A stretch of DNA of 52,494 bases from the NCBI GenBank assembly GCA_016206085.1, contig JACQSF010000003.1, positions 1 to 52,494 of the forward strand. Reading direction: 5' to 3'. Of the stretch, positions 23,942 through 32,878 are shown piece after piece; position 1 is the stretch's first letter; each line of letters opens with the position of its first letter. Made by a program: the position numbers and the translations under genes. This stretch comes from Candidatus Uhrbacteria bacterium. Lineage in GTDB: Bacteria; Patescibacteriota; Patescibacteriia; UBA9934; GWF2-40-263. Under the pieces are notes generated by a model. That model ran no database searches. It saw only the letters and a list, made by a program, of their open reading frames with translations, and was not told where the DNA came from.

Positions 23942-24166
23942 CTATTTTGCATTTATCATCATGTTCCATTCCTCTGAGGAGATCTCAGCTTGCCGTAGAA
24001 TTTGAGAGAGGAGATGCTTTGATACTTCGCCACTATGCGGGTTTGGTATGTGTAACTTCAGCGTTCCTTTGACCATAAATAAATGACGGCCGCCAGAATA
24101 CGGACCGTCAAATCCAAACTGTCCGAGCACCTGGACGAGTTTCCTCCATGAGATGCTCTTAGGCAT
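23942..24166 (-). CDS. hicA: HicA-like mRNA interferase toxin
   Basis: The 74-residue protein shows the small dsRBD-like HicA fold: SWRKLVQVLGQFGFD, GGRHLFMV with the catalytic His near residue 28, and HIPNPHSGEVSKHLLSQILRQAEIS. It would cleave mRNA without a ribosome requirement. The upstream antitoxin overlaps it by 8 nt and rpe follows one base after its stop. The order is antitoxin first, the reverse of classic hicAB. Confidence 0.87.
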   Translation of the reverse strand: MPKSISWRKLVQVLGQFGFDGPYSGGRHLFMVKGTLKLHIPNPHSGEVSKHLLSQILRQAEISSEEWNMMINAK

Positions 24167-24407
24167 ATTTTTTTACCATGCGCCGTCGGTCGAAATCGAT
24201 GCGCAGGCCGGGAACTTGTTCCTGTGAGCGAATCTTCAAGAGCGTCCAGTCCTCGAGTACCTCTTGTAGCTCACGACGGCACGCTTCAAGCGATTTTGCA
24301 TTTGCCCAGACACCCTTTACGCCAGGGATTTCACCAAAGAAAGAGCCATCCTTGAGGAGCTTATATTTTGCGAGAGCCATTTTTTTCGCGATAAAGAGGG
24401 AAAACAT
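24159..24407 (-). CDS. hicB: HicB-like antitoxin
   Basis: The 82-residue protein contains the HicB partial RNase H-like fold: YKLLKDGSFFGEIPGVKGVWANAKSLEACR (in two parts, the strands YKLLKDGSFFGEIP and the helix SLEACRRELQEVLEDWTLL). I take ATG 24407 because TAGAAT (24422-24417) ends nine bases upstream with a -35 TTGGCG 17 bp further, the leaderless pattern used elsewhere here. ATG 24380 is an alternative that trims nine residues. It pairs with the HicA toxin and may repress its own promoter. Confidence 0.82.
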   Translation of the reverse strand: MFSLFIAKKMALAKYKLLKDGSFFGEIPGVKGVWANAKSLEACRRELQEVLEDWTLLKIRSQEQVPGLRIDFDRRRMVKKYA

Positions 24408-24416
24408 AGTGCTTTG

Positions 24417-24447
24417 ATTCTATCAACTTTTGACTTTTCCGCCAAAC
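24417..24447. promoter_or_regulatory. Promoter of hicBA, copy of the shared divergent promoter core
   Basis: On the minus strand TTGGCG (24445-24440) and TAGAAT (24422-24417) are 17 bp apart. The plus-strand sequence TTGACTTTTCCGCCAAAC (24430-24447) is identical to one at 51891-51908, and its TTGACT would be a forward -35. No gene follows on the plus strand here and the forward -10 is poor. Confidence 0.65.
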
Positions 24448-24574
24448 TAAAGGGCAAATACTCATTTTGGTTTGTTCCAAAGTACGAATGCCCGAACATA
24501 TAGCGTGGCCAAGACAGTATTCGCGAGAAGTAATCCAGTCGATTTGGTTAGCAGACCCAAAACAAGCCAGGGTT
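24448..24574. other. Short intergenic stretch between hicBA and rpiB
   Basis: Nothing coding was found. It lies upstream of hicBA and downstream of rpiB on the same strand. No clear terminator is visible for rpiB. Confidence 0.4.
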
Positions 24575-25042
24575 TTAGGTTCCAAACTCTTGCCTCTCGA
24601 TCTCCTCGACTTTCTTGAGCCGTCGGACGTGGCGGGCGGCGCCGCTAAATTCTGTGGTGAGCCACATGTCGACGATCTCGACCGCTTCTTTTTTGTTGAT
24701 ATGTCGTCCTGGCAAACAGAGAATATTGGAGTTGTCGTCTTCACGGGCGGACTTGGCAACGTCTGCGTTGAATCCTGTTGCGGCTCTTACTCCTTTTACT
24801 TTGTTCGCGACAATGCAGATTCCTTGAGCGTTCCCGCAGATGACAATGCCATGGGCATTTTCGTCCGTCGCCACACGTTTGGCCACGGCGTATCCGAAGT
24901 CAGGATAGTCGTCGTCGTTCACGAGGTTTTCGTTGCCCATATCCGTAACCAGGTACCCCTTCTCTTTAAGGTATTCCTCGAGCGTCTCTTTAAGCTCCCA
25001 GCCGGCATGGTCCGCACCGATGTAGATGATAGGTTTCTTCAT
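24575..25042 (-). CDS. rpiB: Ribose-5-phosphate isomerase B
   Basis: The 155-residue protein starts MKKPIIYIGADHAGWELK, with the RpiB/LacAB phosphate and catalytic motifs (GADHAG, DYPDFGYAVA, ICGNAQGICIVANK with the active-site Cys, and NILCLPGR). It interconverts ribose-5-phosphate and ribulose-5-phosphate. TAGAAT with an extended TGG (25057-25052) ends nine bases before the ATG, so it should be leaderless. The TGIG turn usual after the Cys is GNAQG here, a small departure. Confidence 0.9.
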   Translation of the reverse strand: MKKPIIYIGADHAGWELKETLEEYLKEKGYLVTDMGNENLVNDDDYPDFGYAVAKRVATDENAHGIVICGNAQGICIVANKVKGVRAATGFNADVAKSAREDDNSNILCLPGRHINKKEAVEIVDMWLTTEFSGAARHVRRLKKVEEIERQEFGT

Positions 25043-25066
25043 ACAGGCCGAATTCTACCATATTCG

Positions 25067-25095
25067 TTGATTTTTCTCTTGAAGATTGGCATACT
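25067..25095 (+). promoter_or_regulatory. Promoter of ileS
   Basis: TTGATT (25067-25072) and CATACT (25090-25095) are 17 bp apart. The -10 ends eight bases before ATG 25104, giving a leaderless transcript. Confidence 0.7.
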
Positions 25096-25103
25096 CATGT
25101 CGT

Positions 25104-27947
25104 ATGAATTTCTCCGAACGTGAATTAGAAGTCCTTTCTTTTTGGGATGCAGATAAGACATTTCAAAAATCTCTCACGAAACCATCTCCAAATGGGCCGT
25201 TTGTGTTTTATGATGGTCCGCCGTTTGCGACAGGTTTGCCTCACTATGGACACATCGTGGCAAGTGTCATGAAAGATGTTGTTCCTCGTTTTTGGACGAT
25301 GCGCGGGTATCACGTGGATCGAAAGTGGGGATGGGATTGTCATGGTCTTCCCATTGAAAACATCGTGGAGAAAAAGTTCGATTTAGGATCGAAGAAAGCG
25401 ATTGAGGATTTTGGCGTGGCGAAGTTTAACGATTCCTGTCATGCGGAAGTGATGACGTATGCCAAGGAGTGGAAAGCCGTCATTGAAAGACTTGGACGAT
25501 GGGTCGACATGGAGAACGATTATAAGACCATGGATCTTTCGTTCATGGAGTCGATTTGGTGGGTGTTTAAATCCTTGTGGGACAAAGGAGATATTTATCA
25601 AGGACACAAACCGATTCACATTTGTCCTCGATGCGAGACCGTTCTTTCAAAGTTTGAGGTGAACCAAGGATATCAGGATGTGAAAGACATTTCGGTCACG
25701 GTGACTTTTCCCATCAAGAGTGGTGTCTATGAAGGAGCAAACATTCTTGCCTGGACGACCACTCCGTGGACCTTGCCGGGGAACGTGTTGTTGGCTGTGC
25801 ATTCTCAGACGATCTATGCCCTCGTCACTTTTGAGGGTGAACGATATTTCGTTGCAAAAGAATTAATTGAAAAAGTTTTTGCTGGAAAGGAATTCCGTTT
25901 GGAGAAAGAGGTAAATGGTTCAGAACTTTTGGGTGTCACCTATGAACCCTTGTTTCCATTTTTTAAGGATCACGAGCATGCCTTTCGCGTGGTAGCGGGA
26001 GATTTTGTTACAACACAGGAAGGAACCGGGATCGTACACATTGCTCCAGGGTTTGGTTCAGACGATTATGATCTTGGGAAGAGAGAAGATATAAAGCCCA
26101 TTTTTCATGTTCGTATGGATGGGCATTTTGTTGATGAAGTTGCTGAGCCATTATCTCAAGCGGGCTATGCAGTGAAGGACGTTCCGGTGAAGAAAAAGGG
26201 TGACACCATGTCTGTTGATATTGAGCTGGTGAGAGCCTTGGCGCATGCAGGACGGCTGTTTAGTAAGGAAAAACTTGAACACAGCTACCCTCACTGCTGG
26301 AGATGTGATACGCCGCTTCTTAATTATGCGACATCTTCTTGGTTCGTTCGGGTTGAGTCAAAGGTGACGGAACTCATGAAGAGCGCACAGGAGATCCATT
26401 GGGTTCCAGAGCACATCAAAGATGGACGTTTTGGAAAAGGACTTGAAGGTTCTCCAGATTGGTCCGTTTCTCGTTCGCGCTTTTGGGGGACACCGCTTCC
26501 GGTTTGGAAGAGCGAGGATGGGGATTTCTATGTCGTTGGGTCAGTCGCGGAACTTCAAGAGTTGACTGGCAAGACGATCACTAATCTTCACAAGCAGTAT
26601 GTTGATGCCCTGACGTTTGAAAAAGAAGGTAAGACGTTTACGCGTATCCCAGAGGTGCTTGACTGTTGGTTTGAATCTGGATCGATGCCTTACGCCCAGC
26701 TCCATTATCCGTTTGAGAATAAAGAACAGTTTGAGAAAGGATTTCCTGCGGAGTTTATTGCCGAAGGGGTTGATCAAACAAGTCTTTGGTTTCATAAACT
26801 TCACGTGATCGCGAATCTCTTATTTAGCAGGCCAGCTTTCAAAAACGTGATTGTGAATGGGATTGTCTTGGCGGAAGATGGAAAGAAAATGAGTAAGCGA
26901 CTGCGCAATTATCCTGATCCGATGGAAGTGATGGAAAAATACGGATCCGACTCCGTACGTTATTATTTGATGTCGAGTCCTGTTGTTCAAGCAGAGAACC
27001 TACGATTCAGCGAAAAGGATGTTGCAGAAGTTTCTCGCAAGTTCGTGAATATTCTATTGAACGTGGTTTCTTTTTACCAATTGTACAAGGAAGAGAAACA
27101 TGGTGCTGAACCATCGACACATGTGTTGGATCGTTGGATCATGGCGCGACTGAATGAAAGTTTGAGAGAAGAAACGCAAGCGATGGAGGTATATGATCTT
27201 CAGGGAGCCGCACGTGTTTTACAAGCGTTCGTCACAGATTTGTCTACGTGGTATGTACGCCGTTCACGTGAACGGATGAAGGTTGAGGGACATGATCGTG
27301 AACAAGCACTCTCTACACTCAGAGCGGTTTTGGAAACGCTTGCGAAGATGTGTGCACCCTTCACACCATTTTTGGCAGAAATGGTCTTCCACGACGTAGG
27401 ACACGAGACTTCTGTTCACCTTGAAGACTGGCCCATTGCAGATGCGTCCCTCATCGACGAGAAGGTTCTAGAAGAGATGGGACGTACACGCTCGATCGTC
27501 TCCAAAGCGCTTGAGCGTCGATCCGATGCAGGGATCAATGTGAGACAGGTGTTGGCTGGCATGACCGTGACGGTTCCGAATGGAGAGTTTGCTTCAGAGT
27601 ATCAGGAACTCGTGAAAGATGAGGTGAACGTAAAGACGATTGAAGTACAAAAAGGGGAGTATCTCGTCGAGTTGGATCTCGCGCTCACACCTGCATTGGT
27701 GCGAGAGGGAACCGTGCGCGAGATTATTCGTCGTGTGAACGACTTGCGCAAACAGTCAGGGCTTACGATTGAGGATCGAATCGAGTTATTTGTTACGGGT
27801 TCAAAGGAGGTTCTGCTTGCCGTACAAGAACACGAGGCAGCACTCCTACAAGGAACCCTCGCTAAGTCGGTTCGCACTTCGGGTGACATGCCAACCAACT
27901 CGAGCGAATTCAAGGCCAATGAGTTTCAGATTACAGTTGGGTTCTAA
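25104..27947 (+). CDS. ileS: Isoleucyl-tRNA synthetase, type 2 (eukaryote-like)
   Basis: The 947-residue class I synthetase has the HIGH box as PHYGH (residues 46-50, within YDGPPFATGLPHYGH), the CP1 editing segment TGIVHIAPGFGSDDYDLG near 310 and the KMSKS box as KMSKR near residue 595. The YDGPPFATGLPHYGH form is the eukaryote/archaea-like type 2 IleRS, which is less sensitive to mupirocin than type 1. It charges tRNA-Ile and edits misactivated valine. ATG 25104 is fixed by its promoter. The gene ends five bases before the 27-bp repeat that opens the accessory island. Confidence 0.95.
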   Translation: MNFSERELEVLSFWDADKTFQKSLTKPSPNGPFVFYDGPPFATGLPHYGHIVASVMKDVVPRFWTMRGYHVDRKWGWDCHGLPIENIVEKKFDLGSKKAIEDFGVAKFNDSCHAEVMTYAKEWKAVIERLGRWVDMENDYKTMDLSFMESIWWVFKSLWDKGDIYQGHKPIHICPRCETVLSKFEVNQGYQDVKDISVTVTFPIKSGVYEGANILAWTTTPWTLPGNVLLAVHSQTIYALVTFEGERYFVAKELIEKVFAGKEFRLEKEVNGSELLGVTYEPLFPFFKDHEHAFRVVAGDFVTTQEGTGIVHIAPGFGSDDYDLGKREDIKPIFHVRMDGHFVDEVAEPLSQAGYAVKDVPVKKKGDTMSVDIELVRALAHAGRLFSKEKLEHSYPHCWRCDTPLLNYATSSWFVRVESKVTELMKSAQEIHWVPEHIKDGRFGKGLEGSPDWSVSRSRFWGTPLPVWKSEDGDFYVVGSVAELQELTGKTITNLHKQYVDALTFEKEGKTFTRIPEVLDCWFESGSMPYAQLHYPFENKEQFEKGFPAEFIAEGVDQTSLWFHKLHVIANLLFSRPAFKNVIVNGIVLAEDGKKMSKRLRNYPDPMEVMEKYGSDSVRYYLMSSPVVQAENLRFSEKDVAEVSRKFVNILLNVVSFYQLYKEEKHGAEPSTHVLDRWIMARLNESLREETQAMEVYDLQGAARVLQAFVTDLSTWYVRRSRERMKVEGHDREQALSTLRAVLETLAKMCAPFTPFLAEMVFHDVGHETSVHLEDWPIADASLIDEKVLEEMGRTRSIVSKALERRSDAGINVRQVLAGMTVTVPNGEFASEYQELVKDEVNVKTIEVQKGEYLVELDLALTPALVREGTVREIIRRVNDLRKQSGLTIEDRIELFVTGSKEVLLAVQEHEAALLQGTLAKSVRTSGDMPTNSSEFKANEFQITVGF

Positions 27948-27951
27948 ATGT

Positions 27952-27978
27952 AGTGACAATGTGATATGAAAAAATCAC
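27952..27978 (+). repeat. 27-bp direct repeat, left boundary of island
   Basis: AGTGACAATGTGATATGAAA followed by AAATCAC recurs at 33235-33261 with two differences (T/C at two places). It lies immediately after ileS. The pair encloses about 5.3 kb of foreign-looking genes. Confidence 0.7.
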
Positions 27979-28062
27979 GGGTGGTTCAGGTGGATCGATA
28001 GATCTCCACTCTCGCTGGGTACATCAATGGAATTCTGAACTACTCGTGCGATCACAATATAG

Positions 28063-28068
28063 GATACT
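28063..28068 (+). promoter_or_regulatory. -10 box before ATG 28075
   Basis: GATACT lies six bases before the ATG, so the nucleotidyltransferase message would be leaderless. No good -35 was found. Confidence 0.45.
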
Positions 28069-28074
28069 CATGAT

Positions 28075-28857
28075 ATGAAATATCCATCACTTGCAAGCTT
28101 GATAGAAAAGTTAAAATCTTCCCCAAGAGTAAAGGGTATTTTTTGTGCTGGTACAACAGCCACAACATTGACTCCGTCAAGTGACATTGACCTAGTGATA
28201 ATAATTGATAAAAATTCTGAAGGAATCAAATCAATTTTTACAACAATTGAAAATCATTTTTCTGACCTTTATTTTTTTGATATGGATTTTCTAAATCAGT
28301 TAAAAGATAAAGACGAAATTTTTGGAAATAATTTTGACGGCATATTTTTGACCTGGTTAGCAACAGGGAAAATTGAATATGACCCAGAAAATGTGTTGTC
28401 AGAAATTAAACACAAAGCTACTGCAACCTTAGCTACGCAAAAAGTACCCGATTCAGAAAAAAGAGATTTTTGGGTAAAGATCAACTATAATTTTGTAGCC
28501 AATTCAAGATATTACAGTTCAAAAGACAAAATTTACCACAAAGCTCTTGAACTTAGACTACTTCATAGTGTCATTGAACTAATTACGGCATATTTTGCTT
28601 TCCGCGGTATTCCGTGGCGTGGAGAAAAGTCTACTGTTAAATACCTACAACAGAATGATCGAGAATTTCTTGCTATATTTGAAAGATATACAAATAGTAC
28701 TTTACTGACTGAAAAAATGAAATTTTATATAGAACTATTCAACGGTGTTCTCTTTGGTGAGTATCGAAAATGGGAAGATGATTTTTTAGTTGCTATTTCA
28801 AACAAAAATCAATATGACCAAAACTTAAATAAGTTTTGGGACAGCTTATTTTATTGA
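28075..28857 (+). CDS. Nucleotidyltransferase-fold protein (A+T-rich), 260 aa
   Basis: The protein has a pol-beta/ANT-type nucleotidyltransferase motif, FCAGTTATTLTPSSDIDLVI at residues 23-42: the usual Gly-Ser is Gly-Thr and the metal pair is D-I-D. The C-terminal half is helical (SRYYSSKDKIYHKALELRLLH) as in aminoglycoside or MNT/HEPN-linked enzymes. It may transfer a nucleotide to a drug, protein or RNA. The gene is strikingly A+T-rich compared with both sides, which is a sign of transfer. It stands inside the direct repeats, convergent with the radical SAM operon. Confidence 0.75.
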   Translation: MKYPSLASLIEKLKSSPRVKGIFCAGTTATTLTPSSDIDLVIIIDKNSEGIKSIFTTIENHFSDLYFFDMDFLNQLKDKDEIFGNNFDGIFLTWLATGKIEYDPENVLSEIKHKATATLATQKVPDSEKRDFWVKINYNFVANSRYYSSKDKIYHKALELRLLHSVIELITAYFAFRGIPWRGEKSTVKYLQQNDREFLAIFERYTNSTLLTEKMKFYIELFNGVLFGEYRKWEDDFLVAISNKNQYDQNLNKFWDSLFY

Positions 28858-28861
28858 GTGT

Positions 28862-28896
28862 ATAAAAAATCAAAAGCCGATGGAGGAACCATCGGC
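28862..28896 (-). terminator. Intrinsic terminator of the radical SAM operon
   Basis: GCCGATGG (28876-28883) pairs with CCATCGGC (28889-28896) around a five-base loop. On the minus strand a T-rich tail follows. Confidence 0.8.
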
Positions 28897-28946
28897 GAAT
28901 AGAGAAGACGATGTAAGAGAGAGCACAGTACCCCCCGTAGCAGGGC

Positions 28947-30623
28947 CTAGAGAGAACGCAAGAGGCGCTTGGCACGCACTTCCGCCTGCTCGAGGTAGTG
29001 TGCGAAGTCCGCGATCGGCGTGACGGTACCCTCACCAACGATTGAGATCTGGTCGAGTCGCGCGTGCTCCATGAAGTAGCGATCGTGGGAGACGATGATC
29101 AGCGTTCCGCAGAAATTCTCCAGAGCTTCTTCGAGCGCTTCCATCGCTTCCAAGTCCAGATGATTCGTCGGCTCGTCGAGGACGAGCGCATTGACCCGCC
29201 GGGCGGCGAAGATCGCGAGCAGAAGGCGGGCGCGAGCGCCGGGGCTCAACGTCGCCACCAGTTCTTTGGCCCGAGTGGGATCCATGCCGAACTGCGCAAC
29301 GAGTGCATAGCGTTCGGAAAGATCCAGATCCGTTTCCCGCGCGAGAACGTCGAGCGGTGACAGATCGCGAGGCAGGGAGTCGTGTTCCTGCATCATGTTG
29401 CCGATCCGGAGACCGGATCCGAGCTCCACCCGACCGGAGAGCGAGGCGAGCTGACAAGTGATCGTCTTTAGCAAGGTCGACTTCCCCGATCCGTTCATAC
29501 CGAGGATCCCGACACGCTGGCCGAAGGGGATGGTCAGAGAAATCGGCCCCACCGTGAATGCGTCGGAGTAGCCCGAGACGACGTCGACGAGACGGATCTC
29601 CCGGCCGCCTTCTCCCATCTCCCGATGAAGATGGATGTTGAGCGGCACACGCTCGAACGGCTTTTCGCTGCGGTCCATCTGTTCCAGGCGCTGTTCGATC
29701 GCTTTGGCTCCGCGAGCGGAACCCGCGGCCTTATCACGCTTGAAGCCGCGCTGGAACTTGTCATTGTCCGTGCCGACGTACCCGGCTCCAGCACTCGCCC
29801 GTCGCCTCAACGATTCAGCGCTCTCGCTCAGTCGATCGATCTCCGCTTGCTGGATGATGTAATCGAGACGCTGTTGTTCGCGGCGCCTGGCACACATGGT
29901 GAGGTAGTCGGTGTAGGTACCGTGGGTCGTGGTGGTCGTACGCAGACGCCAGTCGAGCTCGATCACCTTGTCGGCGATGCGGTCGATGAAACGCCGATCG
30001 TGAGAGACGACCAGTACGGTGGCGTCGGACTTCTTCAGGTAGTCTTCGAGCCAGATAAGTGCCGGAAGGTCGAGATTATTGGTAGGTTCATCGAGAAGCA
30101 GAACGTTATCCTGCCTCAAGAGCATGGCGATCAACGCGACCTTGCTCTTCTGGCCACTGGAGAGCTCTGAAAGTGAGGTTCCCATCCCCAGCTGCTCGAG
30201 CCCGAACCCGGCGAGCATGACCTCGACACGGTAGTCGAACTCATAGCCGTTCATGTGGTCGAAGAGATCTTGTGCCGCTTCGTAGTGACACCTGGCTTCC
30301 GGCTGGTCGAGCTTGACGACGCACTCGGCCATGGTCGCTTCAGCGGCGGCGAGCCCGCTGACTTCTTTGAGGTAGCCGAGAATCGACTGCGTGCCGACGA
30401 GGGAGGTGTCCTGCGGCAGGTAGCCGATCCGCGCACCCGGGGCGAACTCGATCTTTCCGGCATCGACCTCTTCGAGGCCCGCCAGAATCTTGAGGATCGT
30501 TGTTTTCCCCGTGCCATTGTAGCCGACGATCGCCGCCCGCTGGCCGTTGCCGATGATGAAGTCGACACCAGCAAGGACGGTCGCCGTACCGTAGGTCTTA
30601 TACAATCCTTTCACGCTGATCAT
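28947..30623 (-). CDS. ABC-F family ATPase
   Basis: The 558-residue protein has two fused ABC domains and no membrane span. Domain 1 has Walker A GYNGTGKTT (near 35), signature LSSGQKSK and Walker B LLLDEPTNNLD. Domain 2 has GMNGSGKST, LSPGARAR (a departure from LSGGQ) and LVLDEPTNHLD. The two are joined by a long charged linker (about residues 250-320). ABC-F proteins act on the ribosomal E site or protect ribosomes from antibiotics. It is the last gene of the radical SAM operon, 23 nt after the phosphorylase, with a GGAG Shine-Dalgarno. Self-protection is a guess from context; a housekeeping EttA/Uup-type role remains possible. Confidence 0.9.
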   Translation of the reverse strand: MISVKGLYKTYGTATVLAGVDFIIGNGQRAAIVGYNGTGKTTILKILAGLEEVDAGKIEFAPGARIGYLPQDTSLVGTQSILGYLKEVSGLAAAEATMAECVVKLDQPEARCHYEAAQDLFDHMNGYEFDYRVEVMLAGFGLEQLGMGTSLSELSSGQKSKVALIAMLLRQDNVLLLDEPTNNLDLPALIWLEDYLKKSDATVLVVSHDRRFIDRIADKVIELDWRLRTTTTTHGTYTDYLTMCARRREQQRLDYIIQQAEIDRLSESAESLRRRASAGAGYVGTDNDKFQRGFKRDKAAGSARGAKAIEQRLEQMDRSEKPFERVPLNIHLHREMGEGGREIRLVDVVSGYSDAFTVGPISLTIPFGQRVGILGMNGSGKSTLLKTITCQLASLSGRVELGSGLRIGNMMQEHDSLPRDLSPLDVLARETDLDLSERYALVAQFGMDPTRAKELVATLSPGARARLLLAIFAARRVNALVLDEPTNHLDLEAMEALEEALENFCGTLIIVSHDRYFMEHARLDQISIVGEGTVTPIADFAHYLEQAEVRAKRLLRSL

Positions 30624-30646
30624 GGGAGCTCCAAACGTTATGCTGA

Positions 30647-31459
30647 CTACTGCTTGTAGTATTCAGCGATGAGATGTTGTGCACAGCCGCATCTGAACGA
30701 TCCGAGTCGTTCGATGAGGCGAAGGACGGTCGTGCGCGTGACCTGGACATTGCGCCGGAAGATGGCGAGCACCTGATCCATGTTGCTAGGATCCATACTG
30801 AGCGTCTTGCCAACACCTACGTCCCAGTCGGTCACTGAGGCAATCGTAGCGTAGCACAGGCCAAGCTCGCGAGCGAAGTAGCATTCTGGGTATTGGGTCA
30901 TGTTGACCACATCCCAGCGGTTGCGGATGAAGAATTGGCTCTCCGCCTTGGTCGAAAACCGCGGGCCCTGAATGACGACGATCGTTCCCTGGCCGTACAC
31001 CGTTGCCCCTTCGTTCAGAAGAGCCGTGCGGGCTTCCTGACGCAAGGCCTGGCAGAACGGTTCCGCCATCGGCAGATGGATGAACACCCGTTCGTCGCCA
31101 CCATCGTCGCGGCCGTGGGTGAAGTGTACGAACTGGTCGGGCAGAACGAACGCCCCAGGGGCGATCTTCTTCTTCAAACTCCCGACGATGCAGGTGCTGA
31201 TGATCGTTTTCACCCCAACGGCTTTGAGAGCGAACACATTCGCCTTGTAGGGAATGCGATGCGGGGCATGCTGATGCACCATGCCATGGCGTGGCAGGAA
31301 GACGATTGGCACTCCTTGATACTCCGCGAACCACAGGGCTTCAGACGGTGGGCCGTACGGCGTTTTTACCAGACGGCTCTCGAGAATCGTCAGCTCCGGA
31401 AAAGTTTCCAATCCGGTGCCGCCGATAATCCCGATAGGTGCAGGATGCTCAGTCGACAT
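30647..31459 (-). CDS. mtnP: S-methyl-5'-thioadenosine phosphorylase
   Basis: The 270-residue protein carries GIIGGTGLE at the N-terminus, LPRHGMVHQHAPHRIPYKAN (phosphate/ribose site), VIQGPRFSTKAE and VNMTQYPE: the purine phosphorylase/MTAP family. It splits methylthioadenosine with phosphate. MTAP enzymes can also use 5'-deoxyadenosine, the by-product of radical SAM reactions. Its start overlaps the radical SAM stop by 11 nt and has a GGAGAG Shine-Dalgarno, so it is made together with that enzyme. Recycling 5'-deoxyadenosine is the most sensible reason for its place here. The tail CGCAQHL is Cys-rich. Confidence 0.88.
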   Translation of the reverse strand: MSTEHPAPIGIIGGTGLETFPELTILESRLVKTPYGPPSEALWFAEYQGVPIVFLPRHGMVHQHAPHRIPYKANVFALKAVGVKTIISTCIVGSLKKKIAPGAFVLPDQFVHFTHGRDDGGDERVFIHLPMAEPFCQALRQEARTALLNEGATVYGQGTIVVIQGPRFSTKAESQFFIRNRWDVVNMTQYPECYFARELGLCYATIASVTDWDVGVGKTLSMDPSNMDQVLAIFRRNVQVTRTTVLRLIERLGSFRCGCAQHLIAEYYKQ

Positions 31460-32789
31460 GGTTTGGCTCTCCGAATTCAGACCAGATGAGTTGTTCGAAC
31501 ACTGCTTGCGAGAACGTCGTGAGCACCCGGTCAGCGCTCAAGAAGTTCCCGCTGAGGTCGTTGCCGCCCCAGGCGCATCCGAGTCCGGACAGCGCTTTGC
31601 TGTCGTCGTCCCGATGAGCCGGGTGCAGGAGCGGTGAACGCTGGCGCCACTGTGCCACGATCGGGGCTTGGCTGATGCGAAAGTCAAGACCGACTTCGCG
31701 CACGGCCCCGAGATTGGCTGGATGGAACGGGCAGTTGGAGATCTGGCCGTCAGGCCGAATCACCAACTGGTTGCCGTAGCAGGTACAGTCATGGGGATGC
31801 GGATCGCGATCGCGGAACGCGGCCACCTTCTTCCCCATCTGGAACTCGAAGCCGGCTTCTCCGGTGGAACGAGCACTGGCGATCACCCCTTCCACGCAAC
31901 GTGCTTCGAACGCCGCATGTCCCCCTACGGGGAGAAGCTCGATCACGGCGTGACCGCGCAGGAAGTTGATCCCGAACTGTTCCACGCCGAGGGCCCGGTA
32001 GAAGCGCCCGAGCTCCGACAGCTCGTTCACGTTGCCCGGGTTAGCGATCGCGGAAACCGCCACGCGCAATCCTGCGGACTGCAGGCGTTGAATGGAAGCG
32101 ACGATCGCATCGAACGATCCGCGCCCACCGGCATAGCGGCGCGCCCGATCATTTTCTATCCGATCGCCATCCAATCCGACGACCGTCAGGACGTTGTGCC
32201 GCACACAGGCAGCGATCGTCTCGTCATCGAACAACGTTCCGTTGGTGACGATCATCGCTTCGGTGCTCGCAGGTAGACGTCCGCTCTGACGCAATCGCCG
32301 CATCTCTTCGAGAGCGCCCAGGAAAACCGGTTTATTCAGAAGCGGCTCCCCGCCGTAGAAGATGATGTGGTTTTGCGCCATCGGATCTGCCGCGTCCCGT
32401 AGATGCTCGCACCACAGCTCCAAGCCGCGGACAGCATCTTCGCGGGAAAGCAGATTCTCGCCGTAGCGCATGGCCATACCGGGCACCGGACAGTAGGTGC
32501 AGGTGAAGTTGCATCCTTGCGCGAGCATCAGGTAGAGAATCAGCGGCTGATTGAGCTTGCGCTCGAGCCGAGCCGCCGCTTCACGCCAGATGGCATCGTC
32601 ATCCGCTTCGGACGAAACGACCAGCTTGCGTTCGGCAAGCTTGCGAAGAAGTGCATCATCACAGACACCTTCCTTGAACGCGCGCCAACGGTCAGCGCGG
32701 CAGTAAACGGGATCGGGCTGGAGTTCGTGAAAGATCACGAACCAGCCATCCCGTTCACGCGAACGCAGGTACCGAGAGAACTGGGTCAT
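31449..32789 (-). CDS. Radical SAM/SPASM peptide-modifying enzyme
   Basis: The 446-residue protein has the radical SAM cluster motif C93-X3-C97-X2-C100 (GCNFTCTYC), the YGGEPLLN SAM-binding turn and, near residues 330-400, a Cys cluster of SPASM type (CTCYGNQLVIRPDGQISNCP, then GCAWGG). An N-terminal stretch of 80 residues with an acidic patch could be the peptide-recognition domain. SPASM enzymes form thioether, C-C or related links in ribosomal peptides. It lies 89 nt after the Cys-containing precursor gene and overlaps the phosphorylase gene. The gene is G+C-rich with an AGAAGGA Shine-Dalgarno, unlike the leaderless native genes. Confidence 0.88.
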   Translation of the reverse strand: MTQFSRYLRSRERDGWFVIFHELQPDPVYCRADRWRAFKEGVCDDALLRKLAERKLVVSSEADDDAIWREAAARLERKLNQPLILYLMLAQGCNFTCTYCPVPGMAMRYGENLLSREDAVRGLELWCEHLRDAADPMAQNHIIFYGGEPLLNKPVFLGALEEMRRLRQSGRLPASTEAMIVTNGTLFDDETIAACVRHNVLTVVGLDGDRIENDRARRYAGGRGSFDAIVASIQRLQSAGLRVAVSAIANPGNVNELSELGRFYRALGVEQFGINFLRGHAVIELLPVGGHAAFEARCVEGVIASARSTGEAGFEFQMGKKVAAFRDRDPHPHDCTCYGNQLVIRPDGQISNCPFHPANLGAVREVGLDFRISQAPIVAQWRQRSPLLHPAHRDDDSKALSGLGCAWGGNDLSGNFLSADRVLTTFSQAVFEQLIWSEFGEPNHVD

Positions 32790-32814
32790 GGATATTCCTT
32801 CTCAAGATAAATTG

Positions 32815-32848
32815 AAGGGGGCCACCGCCGTACGCGATGAGCCCCCTT
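32815..32848 (-). terminator. Strong hairpin between precursor and maturase genes
   Basis: AAGGGGGC and GCCCCCTT form a perfect 8-bp G+C-rich stem in the 89-nt gap. The T run after it is short, so it may be a leaky terminator or an mRNA stabiliser that keeps precursor mRNA above maturase mRNA. Confidence 0.6.
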
Positions 32849-32878
32849 GGTTTAGCCACCCAGCCCGCTTGTTGACGC

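Noticed and set aside
24467..25123. 218-codon plus-strand ORF after the forward TTGACT at 24430
   Set aside because: It is antisense to rpiB, which has full motifs; the forward promoter there lacks a good -10.
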